64,000 nucleotides of DNA, from the NCBI RefSeq assembly GCF_000253295.1, contig NC_015717.1:1054001-1118000 (forward strand), written 5' to 3'. Below the pieces are notes generated by a model. The model was not told the DNA's origin, did no database searches, and was given only the letters and a program-made list of their open reading frames with translations. A program made the position numbers and the translations under genes. Origin of the DNA: Hyphomicrobium sp. MC1 (GTDB taxonomy: Bacteria > Pseudomonadota > Alphaproteobacteria > Rhizobiales > Hyphomicrobiaceae). Of the stretch, positions 17,213 through 28,510 are shown one piece after another. Position 1 is the stretch's first letter, and the number at the start of each line of letters is the position of its first letter.

Positions 17213-20200
17213 ATGGTCGCGACATTGCGGCGTGAGGACAGCGTGACACAGCGGGCTCTCCCACCACGGGATGAATTCGCCGCCCAGTATCTTATGGACG
17301 AGCCGCGTCTCGTCGGGGCTTTGATCGAGCGGGCGTTTTTCACTGAAGACGAACGCCGGCGCACGGCCGACATCGCGCGCCGCCTCGTTCATACCGCACG
17401 CGCCGATAAAGCAAGCCATGCGGGCATTGATGCTTTCATGCACGAGTATGGGCTGGCGACCGATGAGGGCGTCATCCTGATGTGCCTCGCTGAGGCGCTG
17501 CTGCGCATCCCGGATGCCGAAACGGCCAACGCCTTCATTGCCGACAAGATTTCCGGCGGCGCCTGGGAGAAGCATCGTGGCCATTCCGATAATCTGTTCG
17601 TCAACGCCTCGACCTGGGGCCTGATGCTGACGGGCCGCATCATGCGGCTCAAGGAGGCGAAAGGCGCCAATCCGTTTCAGGCGATGAAGCGGCTCGTCGC
17701 GCGTTCGGGTGAAGGAACGATCCGGCTGGCCATCCGCCATGCCGTGAAGCTGCTCGGCGAGCAATTCGTGCTGGGCTCGACGATCGAGAGCGCATTGGCG
17801 CGAGCGCGCTTTTATGAAGAGAAGGGCTACCGGTTTTCCTACGACATGCTGGGCGAGACGGCGCGCTCGGAACATGATGCCGAGCGTTATTTCCAGCGCT
17901 ACATGGCGGCGATCGATGCCGTTGGGGCGGAGGCCCGGCCATTCACAACGCAGCATGCCGACGCGATCTTTGGGCGCCCTTCGATTTCGGTGAAGCTTTC
18001 GGCGCTGCATCCGCGGTTCGAGCCGGGGAAAGAGAAACGACTGCGTGCGGAACTCGGCCCCCGACTGTTGACGCTGGCGCGAGCGGCGCGGGCGAAGGGT
18101 CTCGGGCTGACGGTCGATGCCGAAGAACAAGACAGACTCGATCTCACCGCGCAGCTTTTCGGTGATACATTCGTCAGTTCACAGCTCGAAGGCTGGCATG
18201 GGCTTGGGATCGCCGTGCAGGCCTATGGGAAGCGCGCGATCCCGATGCTTCGCTGGCTCCGGCGGCTGAGTGAGCAGACGGGCAAGCGCATTCCGGTGCG
18301 GCTCGTCAAAGGCGCGTACTGGGACAGCGAGATCAAATGGGCGCAAGAGCGTGGTCTTGAAGATTACCCGGTATTCTCGCGCAAGCTGCATACGGACGTT
18401 TCCTATCTCGCAGCGATGCGGCTGCTGATTTCCGATCCCGTCGCATTCTATCCGCAGATTGCGACGCATAACGCGCATACGATTGCGGCGGCGGCAGTCG
18501 CGGGGGGCGCTGTCGAATTTGAATATCAGCGCCTGCACGGCATGGGCGAAGCGCTTTACGAGCAGGTCGTCGGCGAAGGTAAGTTCAATCGCGCCTGCCG
18601 CGTCTATGCGCCGGTCGGCGGGCATGAGGATCTGCTCGGCTATCTCGTGCGGAGACTGCTCGAAAACGGAGCCAACACGTCGTTCGTTAATCGGTTGGGC
18701 GACGAAGAAACGCCGATTTCCGAGATCATCGCCGATCCGGTCGAGATCGCAGACCGGGAATTCAGCTCGGGCGAGCGGCCGAAGCTGATTGCGCGCCCGC
18801 GCGATATTTTTCTGCCCGAACGCAAGAACAATGCCGGGCTGGCTCTAACCGAGACCGGCGTGCGCGAGGCGTTGCAAACCGAGATCGCGAAAGCCCTGAA
18901 AACGCCATTCGCGGCGGGGCCGATCATCAACGGCGTTGTCACGGCGGGGGGCGAGGCAGCAGGCGTTGTCGCGTCACCGCACGACCATCGCGATCGGATC
19001 GGAACGGTGCGGCTTGCAACGCCGCAGCACCTCGAAGACGCGATTGCGTCGGCGAAAAACGCAGCGCCGTTATGGGAAAAAACCGACGCTGCCGAGCGTG
19101 CGCGCATTCTCGAAGTTGCTGCGGACCTGTTCGAGCGAGATCGTGCAGCGCTGATGGCGGCGCTGATCCGCGAGGCCGGGAAGACCATCGAAGCGGCGCA
19201 GGCCGAGGTGCGGGAAGCTGTCGATTACCTGCGCTATTACGCCGTCGAAGCGCGGCGGCTTTTTTCCGATCCGGTCGTACTCCGGGGCCCGACGGGCGAG
19301 GAAAACACTCTGACGCTGCGCGGGCGCGGTGTGTTCGGCTGCATTTCGCCGTGGAACTTTCCGATTGCAATTTTCACCGGCCAGGTGGCGGCAGCACTGG
19401 CGGCGGGGAATGCCGTCATTGCAAAGCCTGCCGAGCAATCGCCGATCTCAGGCTTTTTGGCCGTTAGGCTGCTGCATGAAGCGGGTGTCCCGCGCGAGGC
19501 GCTGCAACTCGTGACGGGCGGCGGCAAGCTCGGCGAAGCGATGGTGAAAGATGCGCGCCTGCAAGGAATTGCATTCACGGGATCGAACGAAACAGCCTGG
19601 GCCATTCAGCGGGCGCTGGCGGATCGGCGCTCGGCCATCGTGCCATTCATCGCCGAGACGGGCGGAATCAACGCGATGATCGCGGATTCATCGGCGTTGC
19701 CTGAGCAGGTGGTGCGCGATGCTGTGCGGTCGGCCTACGATAGCGCCGGTCAGCGCTGCTCGGCGGCTCGCATTCTCTTCGTTCAAGACGATAATGCGCC
19801 GCGTATCCGTGCGCTGCTCGCTGGCGCCATCGAAGCGCTTGATGTCGGCGACCCGCTGGATTACGCGACCGATATCGGCCCGGTGATCGACGAAGCGGCG
19901 CAGGACAATCTCGAAAGCCACAAGGTCTTGATGCAGCGTGAGGGGCGCGAGATCATCGATCTTGCGATGCCGGAAGCCTGCCGGGCTGGGACCTATGTCA
20001 CACCAGCGCTTTATGAGATCGACCGGCTCGACAGGCTCGATCATGAAGTGTTCGGGCCGATCCTTCACATGGTTCGCTATGAGCGCGGGCATATCGACAA
20101 GGTCGTTGCTGCGCTCAATGCGACTGGGTACGGCCTGACGCTTGGGCTGCACAGCCGCATCGAGAGCGTCGCCGATTACGTGGCGGAGAACGCCCACGTC

Positions 20201-20395
20201 GGTAATCTCTACGTCAACCGCAATCAGATCGGGGCGGTCGTCGGCGTCCAGCCGTTCGGCGGCGAGGGGCTTTCCGGCACCGGACCGAAAGCTGGCGGAC
20301 CGAACTATCTTGCGCGCTTTGCGACCGAGCGGACGCGTTCGACCGATATCACCGCGACCGGCGGCAATTACACACTGCTGAGTGGGAAGAGTTAG
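17213..20395 (+). CDS. putA: Bifunctional proline dehydrogenase / P5C dehydrogenase
   Basis: A 1060-residue PutA that oxidises proline to glutamate. Residues about 1-510 are the PRODH half, with SVKLSALHPRFE, VDAEEQDRLDLT, RLVKGAYWDSEIKWAQ and ATHNAHTI (FAD barrel). Residues about 560-1050 are the aldehyde dehydrogenase half with SPWNFPIAIFTGQ, the glutamate in FIAETGGINAMI, catalytic Cys849 in SAGQRCSAARI, and QPFGGEGLSGTGPKAGG. There is no N-terminal ribbon-helix-helix, so it is probably not a repressor of its own gene. ATG 17213 has poor spacing to a ribosome site; GTG 17243, after GAGGA, is a good alternative start. Confidence 0.96.
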   Translation: MVATLRREDSVTQRALPPRDEFAAQYLMDEPRLVGALIERAFFTEDERRRTADIARRLVHTARADKASHAGIDAFMHEYGLATDEGVILMCLAEALLRIPDAETANAFIADKISGGAWEKHRGHSDNLFVNASTWGLMLTGRIMRLKEAKGANPFQAMKRLVARSGEGTIRLAIRHAVKLLGEQFVLGSTIESALARARFYEEKGYRFSYDMLGETARSEHDAERYFQRYMAAIDAVGAEARPFTTQHADAIFGRPSISVKLSALHPRFEPGKEKRLRAELGPRLLTLARAARAKGLGLTVDAEEQDRLDLTAQLFGDTFVSSQLEGWHGLGIAVQAYGKRAIPMLRWLRRLSEQTGKRIPVRLVKGAYWDSEIKWAQERGLEDYPVFSRKLHTDVSYLAAMRLLISDPVAFYPQIATHNAHTIAAAAVAGGAVEFEYQRLHGMGEALYEQVVGEGKFNRACRVYAPVGGHEDLLGYLVRRLLENGANTSFVNRLGDEETPISEIIADPVEIADREFSSGERPKLIARPRDIFLPERKNNAGLALTETGVREALQTEIAKALKTPFAAGPIINGVVTAGGEAAGVVASPHDHRDRIGTVRLATPQHLEDAIASAKNAAPLWEKTDAAERARILEVAADLFERDRAALMAALIREAGKTIEAAQAEVREAVDYLRYYAVEARRLFSDPVVLRGPTGEENTLTLRGRGVFGCISPWNFPIAIFTGQVAAALAAGNAVIAKPAEQSPISGFLAVRLLHEAGVPREALQLVTGGGKLGEAMVKDARLQGIAFTGSNETAWAIQRALADRRSAIVPFIAETGGINAMIADSSALPEQVVRDAVRSAYDSAGQRCSAARILFVQDDNAPRIRALLAGAIEALDVGDPLDYATDIGPVIDEAAQDNLESHKVLMQREGREIIDLAMPEACRAGTYVTPALYEIDRLDRLDHEVFGPILHMVRYERGHIDKVVAALNATGYGLTLGLHSRIESVADYVAENAHVGNLYVNRNQIGAVVGVQPFGGEGLSGTGPKAGGPNYLARFATERTRSTDITATGGNYTLLSGKS

Positions 20396-20404
20396 GAGGC
20401 TTCG

Positions 20405-20770
20405 TCACTCATAAACTGCGTAGAACTTCTTGGCGGGTTCGATGACTTCCCAGGTTCCGGTGAAGCCTGCGGGCGTCAGGAAGGCGTCTCCAGCGCGGAA
20501 GGTCGCCTCGGAACCATCATCGCCGCGGACGACGATGAGGCCCTCCAAGATGTAGCAGAACTCGGTTTCGGTGAAGACGACGCGCCATGCTCCTGGATCG
20601 CCGCTCCAGATGCCCGAGCTGAAATGGCCATCGGGGCTTTGAAACAGGTTTTGTGCGCACTGCACCGGGTTCCCAGAGACGATGCGATCGGCTGCTGGGT
20701 GATAAACGTCGCCGGGCGGAAGGACGCCTTGGAAGACGACGAGCTTGGGAATTTCGCTGTTGGCGGTCAC
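20405..20770 (-). CDS. Cupin-domain protein
   Basis: A 121-residue single-domain cupin of the type grouped with ureidoglycine aminohydrolase-like proteins (DUF861). The first strand pair carries GIWSGDPGAWRVVFTETEFC and the second GDAFLTPAGFTGTWEV; the usual histidine ligands of metal cupins are mostly missing, so catalysis is doubtful. Function unknown. The start is GTG. It converges on putA with nine bases between the stops. Confidence 0.8.
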   Translation of the reverse strand: MTANSEIPKLVVFQGVLPPGDVYHPAADRIVSGNPVQCAQNLFQSPDGHFSSGIWSGDPGAWRVVFTETEFCYILEGLIVVRGDDGSEATFRAGDAFLTPAGFTGTWEVIEPAKKFYAVYE

Positions 20771-20835
20771 GGGCGGGCCTTACATTGCAAGCTGGGCGGC
20801 GATGCTACGTCTGCGCTGCTTTCCAGTGCAAGGCG

Positions 20836-22497
20836 TTACTCGCCCGCCATGACGAAGCAATCGACCGCCTGGCGACGCAGTGCGTTGCACGTCGAGGCGG
20901 CACGATTGGCGTTGAAGCCGGTGAAGCGGGCCCGGAAGATCTGGTGGCCGTTCTTCATCGCCGGGTTGGTGACCGAGGAAACGCCGGCGAGAAGGCGTCC
21001 GGCACGATCCTGGACGTTGCTCAAGGCGCGCTGGGCGTCGTCGATCGAGCTATAGGCGCCGATCTGAACGGCATAGCGACCGCCATTTGCCGTCCGAGCC
21101 GTGTCCCGGCGCGGTTCAAACCGATCGTCTGACGCGTCACCTAACGCGCGGGCTTGGGCGCCCAGCGTAGACGGCGGCATGCCACGGATAACCGGCGGGT
21201 CGTGCAGTTCGGTCTCTTGCGGCTGCTGACGTCGCTGCGGCCGCGGGGCAAGCGCTGGCGGCGGCGGTTCATAGGCCGCGACGCGCTGCAGAGGGCGAGG
21301 TGGCGCGGTTATCGACGAGGTGCTGGAGCTGGCAAGGTTCGCCGGAGCGAATGGGCGAATTGGCGCGACCTGGGCTCCCGTCGCCGGGGAAGCGTTGCCG
21401 ACGCGCGTGTAGCCGGGCGTTGCCTGGATCGGCGGAACGGCTCGGGCCGGGGCTTCTTCGGGGCCTGTGTCTTCCATGTCGGTCGTGTCGTCGGACGAGG
21501 GCGCGCGCGCCTTCGTCGAGATCGGCACCGCACGGACTTTGAAGATACGGACCGGCGTTTCATCGGCGTCGGCCTGGACAGCCGGTTGTGGAGCTTCCGC
21601 GCGGGCCGGCGCGCGCTTTATGGGGCGTTGCGCGATCTTCGGCTCGTTTCTTAGACGGGCGAGCAGCAGCGGCTTGCGGGTTTTGTTGCGGGAGGCGCGC
21701 GACAGCATCCGCGTCAGCAGGGCGCGCATCTCGGCATTGCGCGTCGCCGCGGTGCGGCCGCCGAAGACAACGCCGACCAAATGTTTCTCGCCGCGATGAA
21801 GGGACGTCACGAGGTTGAAGCCGGAAGCGCGCGTGTATCCGGTTTTGATGCCGTCGATGCCTGCGAAGGTGTTCAGCATGGTGTTGTGGTTGCGGTAGGA
21901 CTTGCCGCCATACGAAAACACCCGGGTGGAAAAGAACGGGTAGTACTGTGGAAAGTCGTCCTGCAGGCGCAGCGCGAGGGTCGCCATGTCGTGTGCTGTG
22001 GTAATCTGCTCGTCGTTCGGGAGGCCCGAGGCGTTCTCGTAGTGGGTACCTGACATGCCGAATGCGCGGGCGCGGGCATTCATCAGACGGGCAAAATTGG
22101 TTTCGGAGCCGCCGATTTTTTCGGCAAGCGCGACGGCGATGTCGTTTGCGGACTTGGTGACGATCGCCTTGATGGCGTTTTCGACAGTGATCTGATCGCC
22201 CGGTTTGAGGTCGAGCTTCGAGGGCGCCTGATCGGCAGCATGCTCGGAGATCGTAATCCTGTCGGCCATACGTAGACGCCCGGTCTGGAGCGTCTCAAAT
22301 GTCAGATACAGCGTCATCATCTTGGTGAGAGACGCGGGATGACGCGGCGCATCACCGTCTTCATTGTGGAGAACAGCGCCGGTGTTGGCGTCCAGGATAA
22401 ACGCAGCGTGGCGGTTGTCCCGAGCTTCCGCGCTCGTCAGGCCAACGGCGAAAACGATGAGAAAAGCTGATGCGTACGCAAATACTCGTCGCAACAC
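20836..22497 (-). CDS. D-alanyl-D-alanine carboxypeptidase with SPOR domain
   Basis: A 553-residue periplasmic or membrane-attached penicillin-binding protein of the DacA/DacF class (S11). Signal peptide 1-25 ends SAEA. Active-site motifs are SLTK (Ser56, Lys59), SAN (116-118) and KTG (218-220). After the catalytic domain is a long Pro/Arg/Ala linker (about 285-465), then a SPOR domain (about 470-553) beginning GGRYAVQIGAYSS. SPOR domains bind glycan lacking stem peptides at division sites, so it likely trims peptidoglycan during septation. The start is GTG after AGAGGGA. No C-terminal amphipathic anchor is seen; SPOR replaces it. Confidence 0.92.
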   Translation of the reverse strand: MLRRVFAYASAFLIVFAVGLTSAEARDNRHAAFILDANTGAVLHNEDGDAPRHPASLTKMMTLYLTFETLQTGRLRMADRITISEHAADQAPSKLDLKPGDQITVENAIKAIVTKSANDIAVALAEKIGGSETNFARLMNARARAFGMSGTHYENASGLPNDEQITTAHDMATLALRLQDDFPQYYPFFSTRVFSYGGKSYRNHNTMLNTFAGIDGIKTGYTRASGFNLVTSLHRGEKHLVGVVFGGRTAATRNAEMRALLTRMLSRASRNKTRKPLLLARLRNEPKIAQRPIKRAPARAEAPQPAVQADADETPVRIFKVRAVPISTKARAPSSDDTTDMEDTGPEEAPARAVPPIQATPGYTRVGNASPATGAQVAPIRPFAPANLASSSTSSITAPPRPLQRVAAYEPPPPALAPRPQRRQQPQETELHDPPVIRGMPPSTLGAQARALGDASDDRFEPRRDTARTANGGRYAVQIGAYSSIDDAQRALSNVQDRAGRLLAGVSSVTNPAMKNGHQIFRARFTGFNANRAASTCNALRRQAVDCFVMAGE

Positions 22498-23089
22498 GAC
22501 GCTCTATCCCTCTGGCCGCCCTCGAAAAGCGGCAATGACTGACACCCTGTTCGTGGGATTGCCGACCGGTTCCCACTGGCGCCCCACCCACCGATATCGG
22601 CAAGAAGAGCATTGTTTTTGGGCACCTTTTTGGCGTCAAAGAGGCTTTCGGCGCTTTCCAGGTGCCAGCGCCACTGTAGGAGCTGAAGGACTTCGTTAGC
22701 GTTAAGGAGCAAGGTAAAATTTACCCCTTTGGCTGTCCCATTATTGGGCGCTAAGGTCTTGATTATGGCCCGCGTGACGACGCGTGGGGCGAGACCGGAC
22801 TGTTGGCCGCCGCGGCTTCTGTGGAAGGGCCAAGAGGGGGGTGTCATGAGGGTGGCGAGCATCTGTTGAAACGACATTGTCCCATGCTTCGAGCCTGTCT
22901 GAAGCGCCGCATGGCTCGTTCTATTTTTTGCTCGTCAGCGTGCCTATATTACAGGCTTGATGAACACGGGTGTTTAGCTTGAACATTTGGCGAGAGAGAC
23001 AGTTGTCCCTGCGGGCATGCGTTTGCAGTGAAAGCGTAACTTTTCTGCCTCCAACGGTTGAAGGTTGCGGGATAGCTTTAGGAGATCCG
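22498..23089. other. Intergenic region between carboxypeptidase gene and clpS
   Basis: 592 bases between divergent genes. Frames within it (for example 22437-22877 minus) have no recognisable protein character. A TATATT at 22945-22950 could be a -10 element but lacks a fitting -35. I recognise no RNA gene. The clpS leader ORF begins at its right end. Confidence 0.5.
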
Positions 23090-23122
23090 ATGGATTCGGG
23101 GTTTGCCCGAGGCACGCGATGA
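23090..23122 (+). CDS. Ten-codon leader ORF overlapping the clpS start
   Basis: ATG 23090 follows a perfect AGGAG (23080-23084) with five-base spacing and encodes MDSGFARGTR before TGA at 23120-23122. That TGA overlaps the clpS ATG in ATGA (23119-23122), the classic arrangement for translational coupling. It is the strongest ribosome site in the clpS leader. It may be a regulatory leader peptide or simply a ribosome-loading device. No function is known to me. Confidence 0.45.
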   Translation: MDSGFARGTR

Positions 23123-23508
23123 AGAAGGTGGACATCCACTCCCTGGTGCACGCTGCCCGCATGGCAGCGAATGAGCCGCCCGATGGTCCGCGCCGTGATG
23201 ACGGTGATGGTGACTCCAAGACGGGTATTGTCACGAAGACCCGTCCCAAAACTAAGAAGCCGAACCTATATAAAGTTCTTCTGTTGAACGACGACTTCAC
23301 TCCGATGGAGTTCGTCGTTCTCGTGCTGCAGCGTTTCTTCAATAAAGGACAGGAAGATGCCACCCGCATCATGCTTCATGTCCACCATAAAGGTGTCGGT
23401 ATTTGTGGCGTGTATACGTACGAGGTTGCTGAAACCAAGGTGACGCAGGTCATGGACTTCTCGCGGCAGCATGGCCATCCTCTTCAATGCACCATGGAGA
23501 AAGAGTAG
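23119..23508 (+). CDS. clpS: ClpS adaptor of the ClpA protease
   Basis: A 129-residue adaptor that delivers N-degron substrates to ClpAP. The conserved domain begins at KPNLYKVLLLNDDFTPMEF, includes FFNKGQEDATRIMLHVHHKG (substrate pocket and ClpA contacts) and ends VAETKVTQVMD...HPLQCTMEKE. The N-terminal 45 residues are charged and disordered, as usual. ATG 23119 has GAGG six bases upstream and overlaps the leader ORF stop; ATG 23161 (MAANEPPDG) would match the common rhizobial N-terminus but lacks a ribosome site. clpA follows after seven bases. Confidence 0.94.
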   Translation: MKKVDIHSLVHAARMAANEPPDGPRRDDGDGDSKTGIVTKTRPKTKKPNLYKVLLLNDDFTPMEFVVLVLQRFFNKGQEDATRIMLHVHHKGVGICGVYTYEVAETKVTQVMDFSRQHGHPLQCTMEKE

Positions 23509-23515
23509 GACTCGA

Positions 23516-25969
<2,454 letters not shown>

Positions 25970-25991
25970 TTCTTTTTAGATTGAAATTCAC

Positions 25992-26019
25992 AACGCCGGG
26001 CTCGAAGCCCGGCGTTTTT
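25992..26019 (+). terminator. Rho-independent terminator after clpA
   Basis: CGCCGGGCT (25994-26002), loop CGA, AGCCCGGCG (26006-26014), then TTTTT. Nine GC-rich pairs, 24 bases after the clpA stop; extended by AA/TT pairs. It sits in a convergent gap and may also serve the minus-strand gene. Confidence 0.95.
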
Positions 26020-26030
26020 GTTGGAGCGTC

Positions 26031-26672
26031 TCAGTCGACGAGGATCGGCGTTTTTCCGTACGTGGTTGGATCGGCGAGGCTCTTGACCATGAAGTCCGCA
26101 ACATCAGCGCGGGATATTGCGCCTCGGCGCCAGTCCTTCATGTCATTCAGTACCTTATAGCGCTTCTTGGCTGGCGCATTTGTCAGCAATCCAGGCCGGA
26201 CGATAGTCCAGTCGAGGTTGCTTTTCTGAACGATATCTTCGGCGATGTCTTTGTCGGAATAAACGCGCTGCAGGAACAGCGGAAACATCACGTAATCATA
26301 GAGAGGGTGAATGCGCCCACGACTGTTCCCGGCGCCGATACCGGTCACCATGACAAGGCGGCGAACGCCGGTCTGCTGCATTCTGTCGACCATAACGCGC
26401 GTTGCTTCGGAAAAGATCGTTGTGCCAAAGGCAAGCTCGGTTAGCGTTTTGACGCCAAGTGATTGAATGACAGCGTCCACGCCTTGCATCGCGGCACTGA
26501 CATCTGCGCTCGAGCGCGCATCACCGTTGAGCTTCACGAGTTTAGGGTGGCTGATCGATATGTTCTTTGCCGAGCGCGAGAATGCGCGGACTTCGTGACC
26601 AGCAGAGAGTGCGGCTTTCACAGTTTCGTAGCCGATCCCGCTGCTAGCGCCGATAACAAGGACAACGGACAT
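26031..26672 (-). CDS. NAD(P)-binding epimerase-like / SDR protein
   Basis: A 213-residue atypical short-chain dehydrogenase of the NmrA/YwnB type. The Rossmann motif GASSGIG is at residues 8-14 (VVLVIGASSGIGYETV), then LNGDARSSADVSAAMQGVDAVIQSLG for the second half of the nucleotide site, and WTIVRPGLL in the C-terminal part. No classical YxxxK dyad is evident, so it may act as a reductase with another mechanism or a redox sensor. Start ATG 26672 is set by AGGAG seven to eight bases upstream; the frame extends further without similarity. Confidence 0.85.
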   Translation of the reverse strand: MSVVLVIGASSGIGYETVKAALSAGHEVRAFSRSAKNISISHPKLVKLNGDARSSADVSAAMQGVDAVIQSLGVKTLTELAFGTTIFSEATRVMVDRMQQTGVRRLVMVTGIGAGNSRGRIHPLYDYVMFPLFLQRVYSDKDIAEDIVQKSNLDWTIVRPGLLTNAPAKKRYKVLNDMKDWRRGAISRADVADFMVKSLADPTTYGKTPILVD

Positions 26673-26710
26673 GGCGCACCTCCTTATCGAGTTTAGAAGT
26701 GGGCTTCCGA

Positions 26711-26737
26711 GGGCGTGCCGTGAAGGGGAGCACGCCC
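26711..26737 (-). terminator. Hairpin downstream of the HIT gene
   Basis: GGGCGTG (26711-26717) pairs with CACGCCC (26731-26737) around a 13-base loop, 20 bases past the HIT-gene stop. No T tract; a terminator role is weakly supported. Confidence 0.3.
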
Positions 26738-26756
26738 GGCTCCTCACTCAGTTAAG

Positions 26757-27176
26757 TTACGCCAGCGCTGCTTTCAGCTTCTCGGCGTTGGCTGCAAGAA
26801 TGGCGGCATCTTCCATCTGGCGCGCATGCAACTGAAGGGGTTTGCCCTCGTAGCGCGGCATGATGTGGAAATGCAGGTGAAACACTGTCTGCCCGCCAGC
26901 CGGTTCATTGAACTGGGCGATGCTGATGCCGTCGGCGTTGAAGGCGGCTTTGGCGGCGATGGCGACCTTCTGCACCAGCGGGATGATCTTTGCGAGCACA
27001 GCCGGATCGGCATCGAGCAGGTTGCGCGACGGCGCTTTCGGCACAACGAGCGTGTGGCCCGACGTCTGGGGCATCACGTCCATGAAGACGATGGCGTCAG
27101 CATCCTCGTAGACTTTGTGGCACGGGATTTCGCCGCGCAGGATTTTCGCGAAGATATTGGAATTGTCATAGGACAT
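26757..27176 (-). CDS. HIT-family nucleotide hydrolase
   Basis: A 139-residue histidine-triad protein. The triad H100-L-H102-F-H104 in FHLHFHIMPR and the N-terminal CxKILRGEIP-like segment (FAKILRGEIPCHKVYED) are diagnostic of HinT-type purine phosphoramidases. Likely substrates are AMP-lysine or other nucleotide phosphoramidates; the true physiological substrate is unknown. It ends a leftward group RidA-GDPD-acetyltransferase-HIT with short gaps. Confidence 0.93.
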   Translation of the reverse strand: MSYDNSNIFAKILRGEIPCHKVYEDADAIVFMDVMPQTSGHTLVVPKAPSRNLLDADPAVLAKIIPLVQKVAIAAKAAFNADGISIAQFNEPAGGQTVFHLHFHIMPRYEGKPLQLHARQMEDAAILAANAEKLKAALA

Positions 27177-27220
27177 GGTGTTCGCTCGGCCCGGTATCGC
27201 GGCACCCGGCCGGGGCCGCT

Positions 27221-28393
27221 TCAGGCCTCGTCTTTGCGATAGGGACCCATTTCGGTCAAGTCGGCATTCATCTGGGCGACGGCCTCACGCTCTTGCGTCA
27301 GGAAACGCTCGACGGCGCGGCGGAACGATGGATCGGCGATCCAGTGGGCCGAATAGGTTTCGACCGGCAAGTAGCCGCGCGCGAGCTTGTGCTCGCCCTG
27401 GGCGCCCGCTTCGACGCGCGGCAGCTTGTTGGCGATGGCATAGTCGATGGCTTGGTAATAGCAGACCTCGAAATGCAGGGCCGGATGGTGCTCCGTGGCG
27501 CCCCAGTAGCGGCCGTACAAACAATCGCCGCCGATCATGTTGAGAGCGCCTGCGATGTAGCGCCCGTCACGCTTAGCGAATACGAGGAGGCAGTGTTCGG
27601 CCATCGTCTCGCCCAGCAGCGAAAAGAACGTGCGGTTGAGGTAAGGGCGGCCCCATTTGCGATTGCCGGTGTCCATGTAAAACGTGAACATCGCGTCCCA
27701 ATGGTCTTCGGTGATGTCTTTGCCGGAGATCTGCTCGATCTCGATACCGGGTGCGAGGGCGGCCTGCCGTTCCTTTTTGACGGCCTTGCGTTTGCGCGAG
27801 GCGAGCGACGCCAGAAAATCATCGAATGATGCGTAGCCGTCGTTCTGCCAATGGAACTGCTGGCCGACGCGCGTCAGGAAGCCGAACTCTTTCAAACGTT
27901 CGGCCGTTTCGGCATTCAGGAAGGTCAGGTGTACGGATGACAGTCCGCCCTGGCGCGCGACTTCAATTGCGGCGGCTGCCAGCACCTGTTCGTCGGCGCG
28001 CGCTTTCTCGCCCGGTTTGACGAGGAGGCGTGGGCCGGGAACAGGCGTGAACGGGATGGCAATCTGAAGCTTTGGATAGTAGCGCCCGCCTGCGCGCTCA
28101 TAAGCATCGGCCCAGCCGTGATCGAAAACGTATTCGCCCTGACTGTGGGATTTGACGTAGGCGGGGGCAACGGCAGCGATGTTTCCATCATCGTCATTGA
28201 TGACGAGGTGGCGCGGCAGCCAGCCGGTCTGCCGGCCAACAGTATGCGAATCCTCCAATGCCTTCAGGAAGGCGTGGCTGACGAACGGATTGAAAGTCGC
28301 CGGATCGGGATTGGCGCATGCGTCCCACTGCGCGGCATCGAGTGTCGCGATCGAAGGAACGAGATTGACGGCGGTGTCGGAAAATATAGGCAT
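27221..28393 (-). CDS. GNAT-type acyltransferase, DUF482/COG3146 family
   Basis: A 390-residue FemAB-like protein with a duplicated GNAT fold. Recognisable blocks are WDACANPDPATFNPFVSHAF, HLVINDDDGNIAAVAPAY, FDHGWADAYERAGGRYYPK, KRKAVKKERQAAL, FYMDTGNRKWGRPYLNRTFF, GGDCLYGRYWG and FEVCYYQAIDYAI, which together fit COG3146. Proposed roles for this family include peptidoglycan or lipid acylation, but no substrate is established. The frame extends to a TTG at 28429; ATG 28393 is the more natural start. Confidence 0.88.
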   Translation of the reverse strand: MPIFSDTAVNLVPSIATLDAAQWDACANPDPATFNPFVSHAFLKALEDSHTVGRQTGWLPRHLVINDDDGNIAAVAPAYVKSHSQGEYVFDHGWADAYERAGGRYYPKLQIAIPFTPVPGPRLLVKPGEKARADEQVLAAAAIEVARQGGLSSVHLTFLNAETAERLKEFGFLTRVGQQFHWQNDGYASFDDFLASLASRKRKAVKKERQAALAPGIEIEQISGKDITEDHWDAMFTFYMDTGNRKWGRPYLNRTFFSLLGETMAEHCLLVFAKRDGRYIAGALNMIGGDCLYGRYWGATEHHPALHFEVCYYQAIDYAIANKLPRVEAGAQGEHKLARGYLPVETYSAHWIADPSFRRAVERFLTQEREAVAQMNADLTEMGPYRKDEA

Positions 28394-28510
28394 TCGGTCG
28401 TTTGTCGCGCCTGCGCAAAGTCTATGCAACGCCTTGATATAGGATCAAAGCGATTACACGGCAGGGCTGTCACGCGCGGCGCGGGAGGCACGCAGTGTCG
28501 CGGGCTGCGG

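Noticed and set aside
17168..18130. 320-codon minus-strand frame opposite putA
   Set aside because: Antisense shadow of the PRODH half.
22437..22877. 146-codon minus-strand frame upstream of the carboxypeptidase gene
   Set aside because: Overlaps the start of that gene in another frame, has a random-looking composition and no ribosome site.
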